The notes: generated by a model from the sequence alone, not told the origin. Shown: positions 1 to 13,261, counted from the first letter of the stretch. The stretch is DNA of 64,000 nucleotides from Ditylenchus dipsaci (GCA_004194705.1 SADC01001389.1:62001-126000); one strand, 5' to 3'. Program-made: numbers and translations.

Positions 1-2447
1 AGCATTATCAAGCCGCGTTCATACACATTTCATACAATCTGCACGGTCTACCACTGTATAATTATATTAGAATACTTTCAGCTAAGTCGATTCGGTTCTG
101 GAGTAAATCCACTCAGGGGAGGTACCAGGGTCTCCCTTACTCATCCTGAGGACGAACAGTCTTCAAAAATTAGTTTTTGACTGTTACACAAGAACCAAAA
201 TTATTCTACACCAGGATTGAACCTGTAACCTCAAAATTTTGGAGAGGGAATTTACCGCGGGAGAATTTACCGGAAGAGGAATTACCTCAAGGAATTTTAC
301 AGCGGGCGGAATTCACATCGAGGAATTTACAGCGGGCGGAATTTACCGCCGCCCGATGCAAGGAAAAGGATTTGCGATTTTAAACCCCTAAAAATTCGTG
401 CCAAGACAAATTGTGTTGATGAATCGCGTGTTGATGAATTCGGTGCCACCGGTACGGGTCTTCTTGAAATATCTTTCGGTCAACTGTCCAGAAACCCAAA
501 AAAGAATGACCAAACAATTCATTCAATTAGGACGGATCATCTGGAGTAGGGTTGTCAAACGTTCGAATTTTCGAACATTCGATTCGACGGACATTCAAAG
601 TTTCAAATTTTCGAACGTTCGGTTTGATTCAAAGTTCGAAGTTAAAATTTTTGAAACAACGAAACTCTCGTTCGAAGTTTGAGTTCGAATTTTCGAATGT
701 TCGTTCGATTCGATGTTTGAATTAGAGACAAAAAAGTGGGGACCAAGCAAGATTCCAAGTCAAGATTTTAACTGAAATTTGACAAAGACCAACATCAAGA
801 TTTTTGAAAACGGCCAAGCAAGATCTTGGCAAAAACTAAGATTATCTAAGATTATTATTTCGTATTTCCTCTGATAACTCCCATGCTCTAATAAGTCCTC
901 ACTCTACGGACCCCATATCTCAGCCTAGAGCAAACATTTCGCAATATTTTTTTTTTGAGTTTTCTTAGTTACCATGAGTTTGACCTTATTCCACTTTTCA
1001 GATTTTGGTTTAGCACCCGAAAATTCAAAAATCGACCTCAAATTTTTGGCCAGCGATAGATTGAGACAATTCAAATTGAGACAATGACGATTGAGACAAA
1101 ATCATCGGTCTATTTGACAAATATTTGCTCAATTAGAATTGTATTTACAATTGTATTTACAATACCTAAGTACAAATTGCTTGAGCACCACCTAGACACC
1201 TTAGGGTACGATTACTCCAGAACTGGGGTTAAAATCGCTGTTTGACGAATTTGAATAATTTTTTTCGGGACGGAATACGAACTGTCTCAATTTGAATTGT
1301 CTCAATCTGTCGCTGGCCAAATTTTTCCGATTTTTTAGGGGTTGAAAAATAACTCCCGTGTGAAGTTATTACAGAAATTACGGTAATAGCATGAATTTTT
1401 ATAGCAAAACTGTGGCCAGTGTTACATAATTTTTTACGCACTATGTTTCCCTGTTCTTAATCTGGTGCTTTTTATTGTTTGGCGTGTGATTTATTAGGGA
1501 TGGAAGTTTGACATTTTCGGGACGACAATGGACGAAATTTGAATATTTCTTTTCGGGACGGAACACCGGGACGGGAAATGTTAACACTGGAACGGCGGTG
1601 CGTGCTAACTATTGCGTCTTGTGCAGAATTTCACGCTGAACACGATGATGTAAAATATTTGCGGAAAGAGGAGGGATTGGAACGGGTAAAACAGTTCCCG
1701 AAAGTAGGTGATTTCACCTATTCCAACCAGCTAGAATTCAAGCAAATAAGGTGTTACTCGCTCAAATAAATGCGCAACCTAGGTGTGTGACATCTCAAAA
1801 TACAGGGTGCTCAGGGCTATCTATTATGCATGAACTTGTTCTGAGTGCCTACAATTTCACAGAGAATTTTCGATTTTTCCTCACAAAGACAATTTTCAGA
1901 AATCCAAAATTTGACACTAAAATGGTCATAACTTTGGGTAGAGATCGCATTCAGATAAAATATCACATCAAAAAGAAAGACTGGAATCTGACGGTTCTTT
2001 CAGTTTCGAATACACCAACTACTTCTTATGAAATCTTGACAAAATTGGCAAAAGGAATGTCTAAGTCGTAATACAAGTTCCCATAACTTCGTGATTGCCA
2101 AAAAACCATCCATTCTGACACTGGATTCGTGTTATGGGTAGTCGATTTGCTTATGAAACCACCTTTAAAAATAATAAAATCACTGTCAAATTTTAAATTC
2201 CGCTCAAGACAATAACTATCCAAATTGAAAATCAAATATTTTTTTTAATTTTTGGGGCGGGAGTATACTCCGGTAGGGTCATAATTCGAGATCTCCTAGG
2301 ATCCATTTTGAAAATCTCGGCACCGGTTTTTTTCAGCAACCTGGCCAAGAAAATGAAAATTTTTGAACCCTGCTAGCTACTCGTGAATTTCAAAATAAAA
2401 AATTAATGTTTTTTTCCTTTTAAAAACAAGAAAATTGAAATTGAAAT
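1..2447. other. Gene-free repeat-rich stretch
   Basis: I see no coding exon supported by a protein motif or a pair of splice sites. The stretch contains short degenerate repeats of a GAATTTACCG-like unit near 240-350, and a truncated transposon end near 547 (listed separately). The 208-235 interval reads on the minus strand like a tRNA B-box (GGTTCAATCC), possibly a tRNA-derived SINE relic. The end of the stretch (about 2255-2280) carries the GTATACTCCGG terminal motif also found at 28231-28925. Confidence 0.5.
547..715. mobile_element. Truncated hAT-like MITE end (TAGGGTTGTC family)
   Basis: The sequence begins with TAGGGTTGTC, followed by repeated TTCGAAyrTTCG palindromic units. The same terminal decamer and TTCGAA-rich subterminal style mark the complete element at 29977-30725. 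No matching right end is visible here, so this is a truncated copy. The assignment rests on terminal similarity only. Confidence 0.5.
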
Positions 2448-2455
2448 CTCATTAC

Positions 2456-3663
2456 GGGTGGCACACAAGTTCCAACAAAGAAAGTTCCAAATGAGGAATT
2501 CTCTGAACAGAAATTTCCATAGTTGAAAATCGTTTTTTTTTGACATTATAAACTTAACGAAATTGCCCGTCAAGAGAAAACGATGGCAAAAGCAAAAATT
2601 CGAAATTCGATCTAGAAAAAAGCTATGGCCATTTCAAATCCAGCGGATTTCCTGAAACATCCTGTATTTTCCCTATGCTGAAAATAAGTCCATATGAGTA
2701 AAAGTTTTTAAAGTGGGGAGTTCATGAAAGGAATGGGGTGATGTATATAATTTTTGAAAAAAAGTTACATAAGTAATTTACGTACATTACTTTTAAACAA
2801 TAGCTTGTGATACTCTGGTTCTGTTTGTCATAATAGACTAAAAGATCAAGGAAAATAAATGAAAGAAATTAAAGATCAAAAGAAATGAAAAAAGTGCAGC
2901 ACGAAATTCAGATGATTTAGCTTAAAATTAAGAATAATTGTCTTTTCAATATTAGGCCGTTCAATTTTGAAAACAGCGCCGGAGCCATAGCTGTTTGAAA
3001 AAACTTTAACTTTTTTAAACTTTTTTTTAAAGTTGAAAAACAGCGCCGAGGCCAGCGCCGGACGAAAATTGTTAGCGCCGGCGCCAGCGCCGGCACCGAC
3101 CATAACTATTTATGGCCTCAGCGCCGGTGCTGTTTTTTCCCAGGGCAGCGCCGGCGCTAGCGTCGAACAACACTGTATCTAACTCAGGTATTCGGTTCGG
3201 GTGGGTGAAATCGTATGTTGGTCATGTCAAACACGATTCCCACACTATTTCGCCTACGATAAAATGATTGTTTTTATTTTTAAGAAATATAGGTTTAGGC
3301 GTATTTAGGGCGGTTTGAAGGTATTAAGGATGATTGGAGTGGTTTGGGATGGTTTGAAGTAGTTTGGACACAATCTAAAATGTTTTTAAAAACCTAAAAA
3401 ACTGCCTTGGTCCCCCTGTTGTTAAATATTGGGTGAACAGGATTAGTGATTTTCCCCATTGATATTTCGTACTTTATATAAATCTTGTTTGGAAAATTCC
3501 TCGTTTGAAATTGTCTTGTTTGGAGAATTCATCGTTTCGATAATTTTCCGTTTGGAAAATTCTTCGTTTGGAGAATTCCCCGTTTGAAGAATTCATCTTT
3601 AGAAACTTCTGTTCGGAGAATTCCTCGTTTGGAGAATTTCTCGTTTGGAATTTGTGTGCCACC
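2456..3663. mobile_element. hAT-type element, 8-bp TSD CTCATTAC
   Basis: The inverted ends are GGGTGGCACACAAGTTCCAA on the left and the complement of TTGTGTGCCACC on the right. The octamer CTCATTAC lies directly outside both ends (2448-2455 and 3664-3671). The right subterminal region (about 3474-3660) is a run of diverged GGAGAATTCCTCGTTT units. An internal GC-rich patch at 2975-3165 repeats GCGCCGGCGCC-like units and ends in a hAT-like CACTG, so it may be a second nested element. No transposase domain was recognised. The element lies about 350 bp upstream of RPL4. Confidence 0.75.
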
Positions 3664-4010
3664 CTCATTACTAATGAGTCATTAGAAGTAAAAATAGAAG
3701 AGAAAATGACTTTTTAGAAGAGATTTAGTCTTGTCACGATTTGAAATTGACAGTATACGAAGAGCCCAAAAATATTGCTCGTGTCTTCACAGATGAGTAT
3801 ATAGCGCTCAGTTGGTGTTGTGAAAATGAAAAACTGTATTTAACTCGTTTTTATTGTATTTTTTGCTGTGGTTAACTGTTGCCAGAAGCACTTTGAGCTT
3901 CGAAACACCTTTTTGATCGTTTATAGCGATGGTTTTAATTATTACTATTACTTGCAAAAATGGAAGTTTTCACCATTAATTGCATGAATTTTCAGGTATT
4001 AAGTGCTATC

Positions 4011-5845
4011 ATGGCTGCAAGACCTCTCGTGTCCGTCTATAATGAGAAGAACGAAGCTGTTGGAACTCAGGTGAAATTGCCGGCTGTCTACCGAACTGGT
4101 ATTCGTCCAGACATTGTCAGCTTCATCCATGATCAAATTCGCAAGAACAAGCGTCAGCCCTATTCCGTTTCAACTGCTGCCGGTGTGTTTTACTCGTCCT
4201 TTCCACATTCTGCTTGTTTGGTGAATGTAATTTTCACCATGCCATTCTTAAAGGGCCATGGTTTTTGAATACGGCGGTTGTCTTCCGCCGATTCAATTTT
4301 TTTCTTAATCATTGAACTTCTGTTCGGATTTTTCAACTTGGTTTCTATCATAAGTATACCTAAAATTAAATTCTCAGCCTTGTTTGGTTAGAAACCAAGT
4401 TGAAAAATCCGAACAGAAGTTTAATGTTTGGGAAAAAATTTGAATTGGCGGGGGAAATCGCTGCGCGCAAAAACCACGGTCCCTAAAATGGCCTCTGCGT
4501 AGCACCAAAAAAGGCCAGGACAGCAGTGTCCTTCCCTCTCAATTGTTTCTAAGAGCGTCTTCGTCGGTGTTGTTAAAAGTTTTTCTGCCTAATTTTTTAA
4601 AATGAATAGTAATCAACAATATTATATTTGATGAAAAACGAGCTGAAGACAGAAGATTTTAAGAAATTGCTGGTCCTACCTTTTTTTGCGTGAAACTACG
4701 AATCAAAAAGTGTTATAATGAGTTTTTCTGCTAGGTCATCAAACTTCGGCTGAATCCTGGGGAACTGGTCGTGCTGTTGCCGTATTCCTCGTGTCCGTGG
4801 TGGTGGAACTCATCGATCTGGTCAGGGTGCTTTTGGAAACATGTGCCGTGGTGGACGAATGTTTGCTCCTACCAAGACCTATCGTCGTTGGCATCGCAAG
4901 GTGAATGTGGCTCAGCGTCGTCATGCGATTGCTTCGGCAATTGCCGCTTCTGGAGTACCTGCCCTGATCCAGGCCCGTGGACATGTCATCGATCAATTGG
5001 CTGAGGTTCCACTCGTCTTCACTGACAAGATTGAGAGCTTCAAGAAGACGAAGGAGGCAGTTGGTTTTCTTCAGCGTGTAAACTTGTGGGCTGACATTGA
5101 AAAGGTAGCATAGGTTAATTAATATTATTCACTACTAATTTTATTATTAATTTTCGACATCTAAACTGCATTGTTTTTGAGGTGTACAACTCCAAGCGCT
5201 ATCGTGCTGGAAAGGGAAGGGTCGCAACCGTCGTTACAAGCAGAAGCTGGGCCCAGTGGTTGTCTACAACAATGATGGAGGTATTGTGCGTGCATTCCGC
5301 AACATCCTGGCGTGACCTTGCTCTCGGTGAACCATCTGAATCTGTTAAAGATTGCTCCTGGTGGTCATTTGGGGCGCCTGATGGTTTGGACTGAGTCTGC
5401 ATTCCGAAAGCTGGATTCTATCTTTGAACTTTTACCCGAAGTCTGATGTGAAGAAGGGGTGGACCCTGCCATACCCAAAGATGACCAACTCCGACTTTGC
5501 TCGTCTAATTCGCTCTGAGGAGATTACTAAGGTTTGAGAGTTCATGTTCTAATAAACGATGAACTAAAATTTTACAATTTAGGTTGTTCGTCCTTGCCGT
5601 AAGAACACTAAGAAGCACAAGGTTTACTATTTAGTCAGTAAAACGGGTGAGACTAACTGTTATTGCTTCCAGGTTCATCGTAATCCTCTGAAGAAGCCGG
5701 CTCTTATGGTTAAGCTCAATCCTTACGCCAAGGTTCTTCGTCGTGCTGCAGTTATTGCTTCACAGAAGATTGAAAAAGCTGGAAGAAGAAGGCTGCGACT
5801 ACGAATTTGGCCGCCAAGAAGACAACTAAAAAGTCTACTTCTTGA
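4011..5845 (+). CDS. RPL4: Ribosomal protein L4 (large subunit, eL4/uL4), five coding exons
   Basis: This is the cytosolic 60S protein uL4, whose long loop lines the nascent-peptide exit tunnel. Coding exons are 4011-4182, 4735-5104, 5182-5531, 5583-5621 and 5673-5845, all with GT-AG boundaries. The start is the ATG giving [13 protein letters not shown], as in animal L4. Conserved blocks follow: [45 protein letters not shown], then [10 protein letters not shown] and [11 protein letters not shown], ending in a short Lys/Ala tail. Corrected length is about 370 residues, shorter than the usual 400-430, mainly in the C-terminal tail. An acceptor at 3994-3995 suggests a noncoding first exon upstream. 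Six single-base deletions break the frame: at 4780-4781, 5217-5218, 5306-5307, 5426, 5439-5440 and 5783-5784. Each shortens a base run, so I read the gene as intact and the sequence as faulty, although a decaying copy cannot be excluded. Confidence 0.93.
4248..4487. mobile_element. TTAA-type foldback MITE in RPL4 intron 1
   Basis: The element begins TTAAAGGGCCATGG and contains complementary arms: ACTTCTGTTCGGATTTTTCA near 4316 pairs with its complement near 4400-4422. It ends with GAATTGGCGGGGG and CCACGGTCCCTAAA, so the right TTAA is degraded. Seven related copies with clearer TTAA ends occur elsewhere in the window. Confidence 0.65.
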
Positions 5846-5883
5846 ATTGTTGATATGTCGTTAAAGCAATTTGTTGATCCGAA

Positions 5884-5889
5884 AATAAA
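5884..5889 (+). terminator. RPL4 polyadenylation signal
   Basis: A canonical AATAAA hexamer lies 39 bases after the RPL4 stop codon (5843-5845). The very short 3' UTR is typical of ribosomal protein genes. Confidence 0.75.
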
Positions 5890-8800
5890 TCGTTGGTTAA
5901 AATTGTTACCTTGGTGTGACATAGTTTTTTTAATGTAAGTATATTGTCGGTCCCGCAGGTTTTTCTCGACTTGATTGGCCGTGAATAATGAATAAACCGA
6001 TAATAGTGAAGGAATGAATAATGAAGAAATAAAAATGGAGAAGCGGACACGCACAATTTGGTTCGGCGCCGATTGTGACGGCCATATAGAAAGGGCTATT
6101 GTGTCTAGCTAGTATAAAGGGGAGGTTGTGTCCGCCGAACGATTGTGTCTTGCTATTATGAATACACATTTACTTTCCATCTTAAGCAAAAAGCCATGTG
6201 TCCACGGCTATGTAGGGAAATGAAACAAAACTAGGGGCAATACATTTCTGAGATACTATTAGCAGAAATGAATGTGTTGAACATTTTTCAATTTAATAGG
6301 GCTACTGCATAGAATGTCTTGACGCTAATGGAATATACCCTCCTAAAAAGCCATTACAATATACCCTCCCCAATTACTTTTCGAGGGTACTTAAAACCAC
6401 TATTTTAAAAAAAATGTGCAAAAGCACTTGTCATTAATGACCAGTCCTGAGCCTAAACCTAAGCTTACGGGCCTAAGGCAAAGTCAAAGTCTATAAAAAA
6501 ACACGGTGGAATGGCTGAAAGATAAATTAATGGCTCTCTTTTAAATATAAGAGGTGCTTCAGATACAATTGACCGTTTTACTTATGCCGACACAATCGCC
6601 CCTTTTATATAAGCTGGACATATCAGTCATTTTATACTAGCCGACACAATAGGCCGCGGTACAGAATTGACACGTACCGAACAAATAAATAGTCCCAGGC
6701 ACATCCCGGGTATGTAAAGAGGCATGCCCGTGTGTATGAAAACGCATGAAAAACTTGAAAAAGTGCTTGGACACGGACACAATATCCCGGGCCACAGTAT
6801 CCCCGGCCATAATATTCCTGCGGTCACAATATCCCGGACAAATTTTAATCAAATTATTTTCTCAGCAGGAAGCTACGGGTGGTAGTCTTATTTTGAAGTT
6901 ACAGGTTCAAACCTGTGAGGGCAGATAGTTATTTTTAAAATTAAAGTACTTTAATTTTTATTTAGCCTAGTTTCCACGGCGTTTAGCGAATTTATACGAA
7001 CCGAATTTATCCACACACAATCGATCCACAAAAATTCGTCGTTTTTATATTTTCGTCTCGAAAAGTTACATGTTAATTCAAACATTTTCGGCACTATTCC
7101 ATTGTAGCCCCCCCCCCCCCCCCCAAAAAAAAGCGGGCGGCGTAAATTGAACCTCTACAAATTGAACCCCGGTAAATTGACCCTCCGGTAAATTGAACCT
7201 CCGGTAAATTGACCCCGGTAAATGACCCTCCGGTAAATTGAACCTCAAAAAAATGAAGTCTTGGCGGGATTTTTTGGCTTTTAATTCTTATTACCAATAC
7301 AATAGAATCTTTCTCACAAGGATTTTCAATTCCGCCCACATTATTCACATTTCGACCATGAATTTTATAAAGTCACAGATTTCGGATAGTTATAGATTTC
7401 GCTTGTATTAAAATAAAGTTCTTGTGTTTCACAAAATTATATGACTTTATCATGTCGTTATCTTGTTCAGTCTATAATAGCCACGGATGTAAGCGAATAT
7501 GAAGATTTCTAAGTAGGTTACGAATTTCCTTTACCAAACCACTCCATTTTTTGAAATTTTTCGGGCGGACGAGGTAGATTTCCATCACATTGAGAAACTA
7601 TCTCGTATTCCATTTTCAAGCATCGATCTTCATAATAACAAATTTCACGGTAGGTCTCTCAATTTCGTTGGACAGACATTCGTTTTGCGCTTCTGACTAA
7701 ATGAAGTGTTGCATATTACTCTCTTTCTATAATTATTTTTCATCCTTATTTTTTTAAACCCATTTTATTCAAACTTCCTCTTAACATTCAAACAGACTAC
7801 AATTAATATCAAAAGATATTCGACATTACAACGTTCCACAAAGGATTTCTCGCATCATTTCATTACGGATTCCATCCATCTGGCTTCGGTGAAATTAAGA
7901 GAGCCACGACATACGCACTCTGCATATTGGCAAATAAAAGACCGCAATCAAAAGTGTTCGTCTGGCGAGGAACGTCCTGTGAACTTCAGGTTGTTTATCA
8001 TTAAGAAGTAATAAACATACCTTTGGCAGAATGCGATTCAGTTACTAGGATCCAAGCTTCGTAGCCATACTCATATTCTTGTATATAGCATATTCTTGCG
8101 AGAATTCCCTAAATTATTGTTGTGGTCGTATGCTATTTCAAACAATTTTACTTAATCAGATTGTTGTAACCTGTGCCTTCCAAGAAGTGAATCGTAATAG
8201 GAGATTCACGGCTGCTTTATTTGTCTGGGAGATCATTTGGTAGTAGAAGTTCACGGTTTTGCCATTCAACCACGCAGTCGTGTTAAGCACTACAGATGCT
8301 CTTTGTTTTATTTAATTCCAGACTTGTCAGCAAGCACTCGACATGATTCTGCTCTGAAAACGACGAATAATTCAGCAAAAAATTCAATAGAAGTTTACCA
8401 AGAGCGTTGTTAATTGTGATGACTTCCAATTTATTTTTGACTTTTTTGATGTTCTTTTTTTGATCAACCTTACTCTCCTCTTTGAAACAACTGAAGATAA
8501 AAAATAAGACCAAACCATCCGATAAATAGTTACCTGTGGTTCGAATACTGGTATTCGGCCCAAGTTTATAGCTATTGATTGCAGAAATTCGATCATTGGA
8601 TCTAGTCACATCGCCTCACCGTGTTTTGATTCATCCGTCTACATCCACTTATGCTTGCCTCTGCGCGGCTTCTTCGCTCCCGCCAATGCGCAGTCCACTC
8701 TCTGCTCTGCAATCCTGAATTCACGTCGTAGGCCTGAAGAGTGTGTCCCCAACGGAGTGATTTAGAAATATACTGACCTTGAATCAATTTTCAAATTGTA

Positions 8801-9562
8801 GGGTGGGACGCAGTCAGAGTGCGAATCAGCTGACCGTTGAAAGACTCTATTGCCGTTGTTCGTTCTTGGCTCGTCATCCTCACCCAAGCCTGAAGATTCC
8901 ATTTCTTGATAGGGAAGCTACAAGAATATATTCAACAGTCAACATGAAAAAAAACTACCATGCTTTCTTTGTTCCCATTGCCTGTAAGTCGTCCATTATA
9001 GTTTTCCTCGAAATAGTCTAGAATGATATCAAGCATGACTTCGTTCTCTAAATTTTCCATGTGTTCCCTGAAGTAGTTCGTCAACAGCTGTCAGTTCACC
9101 TTAATTAAACAAATGCTTGTTCTACATCTATCACAGGCACGAACGTCAGGGCGGGAATGCAATTAACTTTTCTTCTAAATTCAGCGCTCTTGTCATACCA
9201 CTAACTAAAGACCACTAACGGAATATCTAGGTATTAAGGGTAAACTAACACCTCAGTACACCATCTAGATGAGTTCTGGGTGGCGCAAGCCAGTAACTAT
9301 TACATCTTAGTTCAACACCATATTATGGGGGAGACCTAATATCCTTGTAGTTTTCCTACCCTTTCGTGAGGCTTACCTATCACGAGATGGTTCCTCTTCA
9401 TACCGTGATTTACCAACACCAAAAATATATAGTTTTTTGATAACAATCGTCTCAAGACAAATTTGGAGTTCAATTACCGGAGGGTCAATTTACCGGAGGG
9501 TCAATTTACCGGGGTTCATTTGTAGAGGTTCATTTGTAGAGTTCAATTCACCTAGAGCCCAA
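5890..9562. other. Gene-free stretch with assorted repeats
   Basis: No credible exon was found. The interval 6655-6840 repeats the unit CACAATATCCCGG, also present inverted at 17565-17640. An 18-base C run occurs near 7110, followed by tandem copies of CCGGTAAATTGAACCTC (7140-7250). The inverse units recur at 9465-9545 and 41125-41185, so 7100-9600 may be the two ends of one old palindromic element. The centre (7400-9400) is lower in repeats but shows no protein family I recognise. Confidence 0.5.
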
Positions 9563-9777
9563 AAAAGCTATTCCAGTGTACCCCCCCCCCGAACCAACTT
9601 TTTTATAAGCACTCAAAAACCATTTGTATGTAATAATTTTGCCATAAAGGACCAGAAAGCCATTTAAATAGGGTTCAAGGGCTGTATTGGGAGGGGAAGG
9701 GACAAACAGGGGCCACTAATAAAAAAGGGTTTAAGGCACTCTCAAACCACACTTGGGGTCCACCACTTAATATATAC

Positions 9778-11541
9778 CAGTGATTGCAATGACAAGAAAG
9801 TTGTCATATGATAATTATCAGATGATAAAATTATCATTTCAATGAATTGTCATATGACATTGTCGTATGACAATTTAAAAAAATTGTCATATGACAATTG
9901 TCATTATGACAAAATTGTGTATGACAATTGTCATTTGACAATTCAGAAAAATTGTCATATGACAATTGTCATTATGAAATTGTCATTTTGTCATATGATA
10001 ATTTTTATTTATCATTTTCTCACATGAGATTTTTTTTTCATAGAGACTCATCCGCTAGAGAAGTTAATTTTTTCGGAGACTTTCAATAAATTAATTGGCT
10101 AGAGCATAGATTGGCGAGCAACCTATGTTTGCTCAAACATTGAGACTCCTGGTGTGGAACTCTTTGGCAAGCGGTCTTTTATAACGCTCAAGTTCAGAAA
10201 ACCTTCAAGCCAATTTTTTGATTACATGCACATCAGCGGTATAAAAAAATTAAAGACACTTTGTAGCCGTTTTGGAGCCAGAGCTAGATAGACAATTACT
10301 GATAAAGACTCACAAAATTCTCTGTATTTTATTCCCATAAATTAAAAGAACAACCTATTGCGTAACATTCGAATTACAATATACAACTAACTGAGTAACT
10401 GAAATTTGTTTTATTTCTTACCCTTTCGTTGCAATTCCAGCCTGAGAAAAGATTCGCTCGATAGGTGCACTGGTTGCTGGAACGCTTAGCACTTCTAATG
10501 CCAAGATGGCTAAAGTATTCCAATCCTGAAGCCTTTTTAATATCACAATCAACAGAGAAAATAAAAGTACCGAGTTGATGAAAGATGTCCAATACCTTAT
10601 CGCATCAATTTTGTTTCCACCGTTGCCAGCATCTTGCACTGCATGTAAAGCATTAAGAATCCAAGACTTCGACCTAATTCCCCTTGATTGCGAGGTTCTT
10701 TTGTTGCTTTGAACGTCTTTAACGTCAGAGTAGTGTCCGCATTCATAGCAGGAGCAAGTGTTTCAAGTCTTCTCTCGGCTGGAAACTGAAAAAAAAACCA
10801 AATAATAACAGCAATGAACAATAAGAACATCACCATCTGTCTAATCCATTCGGCTGACCATGACAGTTCATCGTCACTCATACAGCAGGAAGTGTTGGGA
10901 TCCAAGGCGCATGAAAAGAAGAAATCGGATCAAAATTCACTCTATCCCTGTTCAGGATATTGCAAAGCGCTCTTTGAAGCTGGCACGTAATGTATCAACC
11001 AAGGACCAGACTTCCATGTATTCAGCTCCATAAAATGATTGAGTAAGCTTATGAAAAGAGAAGATCCAAGAAATGCAATACCTGATAAATTTTGCATGGC
11101 CGGATGCAGAAACGTGTTAATTGAAAGTGAAGGGATAGACAAGACATCAGAAAAAGCTTTCTCGAATTTCTCTCCCTTAAACAAATATGAAATCCAAAAA
11201 AAGATCTCGAAAGATTGTGGCATACTTGTTCAAGAGACTTCTTTTGGAGGTTCTTCAATGCCCATAGAGACAGACTCAGCATTATCATGCTTTTCTTTGC
11301 TACGATCCCAGTGATACTTCGGAATAGTTGCTGTTGGCGTCGTAGCAGTTTTCTTGTACTCCTAAACCGTATTTGGGAAGTGTAAATAAATTAAAAGCAC
11401 TACCTGAGGACATGGTGCAGCGATAAATATGTAGACCCATCCCTGTCGATTCTTTCAAACTTGTCCCAAATGGCATGCAGTTCTCTTTCAATGGTCCTTT
11501 TTCAACAAATGATAATTATCATTGTCATTTTGCAATCACTG
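9778..11541. mobile_element. hAT transposon relic, 8-bp TSD ATATATAC
   Basis: The element begins CAGTGATTGCAATGACAA and ends with the complement of CAGTGATTGCAAAATGACAA. It is flanked on both sides by ATATATAC (9770-9777 and 11542-11549). The left subterminal region (9790-10020) is an array of interlocking TCATATGACAATTGTC palindromes. Inside is the C-terminal part of a hAT transposase on the minus strand. CAGTG ends and 8-bp duplications are diagnostic of the hAT superfamily. Confidence 0.85.
10418..10639 (-). pseudogene. hAT transposase, C-terminal dimerisation domain fragment
   Basis: The minus-strand reading contains WNTLAILALEVLSVPATSAP followed directly by IERIFSQAGI, the signature of the hATC dimerisation domain near the C-terminus of hAT transposases. 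The upstream coding sequence is only vestigial: further minus-strand open stretches at about 10600-10905 and 10942-11290 contain no recognisable catalytic block. The fragment belongs to the element at 9778-11541 and cannot encode an active enzyme. Confidence 0.8.
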
Positions 11542-11764
11542 ATATATACGTTTAAAGGCACGTCAAACCCAGCAACTCGTGGAAGACCCAAATACATAAG
11601 TTACTCAAAGCCTCTCCAGGGCCATCTGGGTAGGTTCCGAGGTGGTTATTGCCTGAGCCAGGACTCTGTGGAGGTGAAGGCAGAATTTTGGATGGCTGAG
11701 CCTCTGGCTTGAAGCCAAAAGCCGGAGGAGGGGAGACCCTTCTCGGCCGAAAATTGAAGATGTT

Positions 11765-12035
11765 GAACACAGTTTTGAATACTGGGCCTACCGCATAAAT
11801 AACTCTGGTATGCATGCTTTTTCATTGCATCCGAGTCACTTTCGAATGATTTGTGTCTAAGTATGTGGGTGTGCGCATCTCAACTCCAAGCCCCCAAGCC
11901 CCGAAGGGGCGCGGGGGCTTGAGAGTTAGAGATGCGCGCACGCACTTACCTTAGACATGATTCCGAGAAGTACACTTGATCATAAAATGCATATAGAGTC
12001 TATTTTTTGCCACGGCCCGAGTTGAAAAACATGGT
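11765..12035. repeat. Conserved GC hairpin core, copy A
   Basis: This is a long imperfect hairpin. The outer arms carry ACTCTGGTATGCAT and CTTAGACATGATTCCGAG, the middle arms GTGTGCGCATCTCAAC and GTTAGAGATGCGCGCAC, and the tip is AAGCCCCGAAGGGGC. Four further copies sit inside other elements at 25790-28130 (split), 28470-28735, 43685-43978 and 57925-58200. In every copy one arm carries the GTATGTGGGTGTGC version and the other the GTAAGTGAGTGCGC version. Confidence 0.75.
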
Positions 12036-12239
12036 TAAGCAGCCAAAAAAAGTAACCCCTGTGATTTTCCTTCCCCTCCCCAATACAGCCCTTTGAACCT
12101 ATTTAAAGGCTTTACTGGTCCTTTTATGGCGAAATTTTTACATAAAAATGGTTTTGGAGTGCATATAAAAAAGTTGGTTTTGGGGGGGTACAATGGAATA
12201 GCGGCCATTTTTCTATATACCGATTACAGTTTCGCTGAA

Positions 12240-12600
12240 TCTTCCATGTACCAACAAAATCAACTGCTCGTCCACTTGGATCAAAAAAAATTCTACGTTT
12301 TGGGTTACCTAAACCTGTTATCTGGACTACTCGGCATGCTGAAGATGGTTGGTTAATTGTAAACGCCGTTTTCTCGGGTATTTTTTGAGTTTTGGTGCAA
12401 TTGAGTTTTTCGTAAATAAATTGCCTCACAATACTCATCAAATACCATACAAAACCTTATTTTGCTATCATCAAACCATCTTCAGCAGGCCCGAACTAGT
12501 CCAGAAACAGTTTTGTGGAGCATGAAAACGTAAAAAAATTTTTTGCTCCAAGTGGACGACCACTCGGTTTTGTTGTCCCCAGGATGGAGAACTCAGGTAG
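12240..12600. repeat. Palindromic repeat, GTCCACTTGGATC family, copy 1
   Basis: The left arm carries CTGCTCGTCCACTTGGATC and GGCATGCTGAAGATGGTT. The right arm carries their complements, ending GTGGACGACCACTCGGTTTT. Related palindromes lie at 16968-17312, 24075-24432 and 55873-56205. It is noncoding and probably a MITE. I could not read a target duplication. Confidence 0.6.
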
Positions 12601-13261
12601 TGTGGTGGTACTTGGCAGTGTTTCCGAAAATAATACCTACACATACTCAACAGTATGCCTACACTTGAAACATACCCTACACCTACACTAAACTTGAAGC
12701 TATTTATACTCTACACCTACACGTACACTTAAAATGAACCGTACACCTACACTAGAAATGTAACATACCTTACACGTACACCAAGTGTTTGGCATACTGT
12801 ACGATATCAGTAGTTTAAGTATTAGCGAACTGTTTGCCGTACTGTACGGTACAAAGTGTTTATCGTACTGTTTGGCAAACTGTTCGTTAAGCGTTTAGCG
12901 TACAGTTTGTCGTACTGTTTTCAATACTGTACTGTACTTTTGTATCTTTTCTGTATTTCGTTCCTCTTTCAGAATATTTCAGCGCGAAACTATTCTCCTC
13001 TACTAACTGTCATGCAAAACCGGGTCAGCCGTCTTGACGTAATGTGGGCTAAATTCACAGTGCAACAAGACAGTTATAAATATTATTCTAGAAAGCCATA
13101 ATTTTATCCAATAATATGTTTATTTGCATTAATTTCGATAACAGCTACATGAATAATTGAAAATCAACTCAAAACAAATCCACATCCTTAACAAAGTAAT
13201 TAGAATACACGATCAGTTGAGAATTCAAGAGATCAAATGAGGTTTTTTCCTGTGACCGTTG

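Larger units (their letters stand above)
9563..12206. mobile_element. C-run palindromic element carrying a nested hAT element
   Basis: The ends are inverted over about 170 bp. The left end reads GCTATTCCAGTGTACCCCCC (from about 9567). The complement of the right end reads GGCCGCTATTCCATTGTACC (to 12206). Both arms share blocks such as GGGCTGTATTGGGAGGGG. Most of the interior is a later hAT insertion (9778-11541), and the conserved GC hairpin core lies at 11765-12035. The left boundary is approximate and no target duplication could be read. Confidence 0.6.

Noticed and set aside
4011..5845. RPL4 as a processed pseudogene
   Set aside because: Introns are retained with good GT-AG sites and a poly(A) signal, and frame breaks are confined to homopolymer contractions.
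6868..6928. B-box-like GGTTCAAACC suggesting a tRNA gene
   Set aside because: No acceptor stem or anticodon arm could be folded; at most a SINE fragment.
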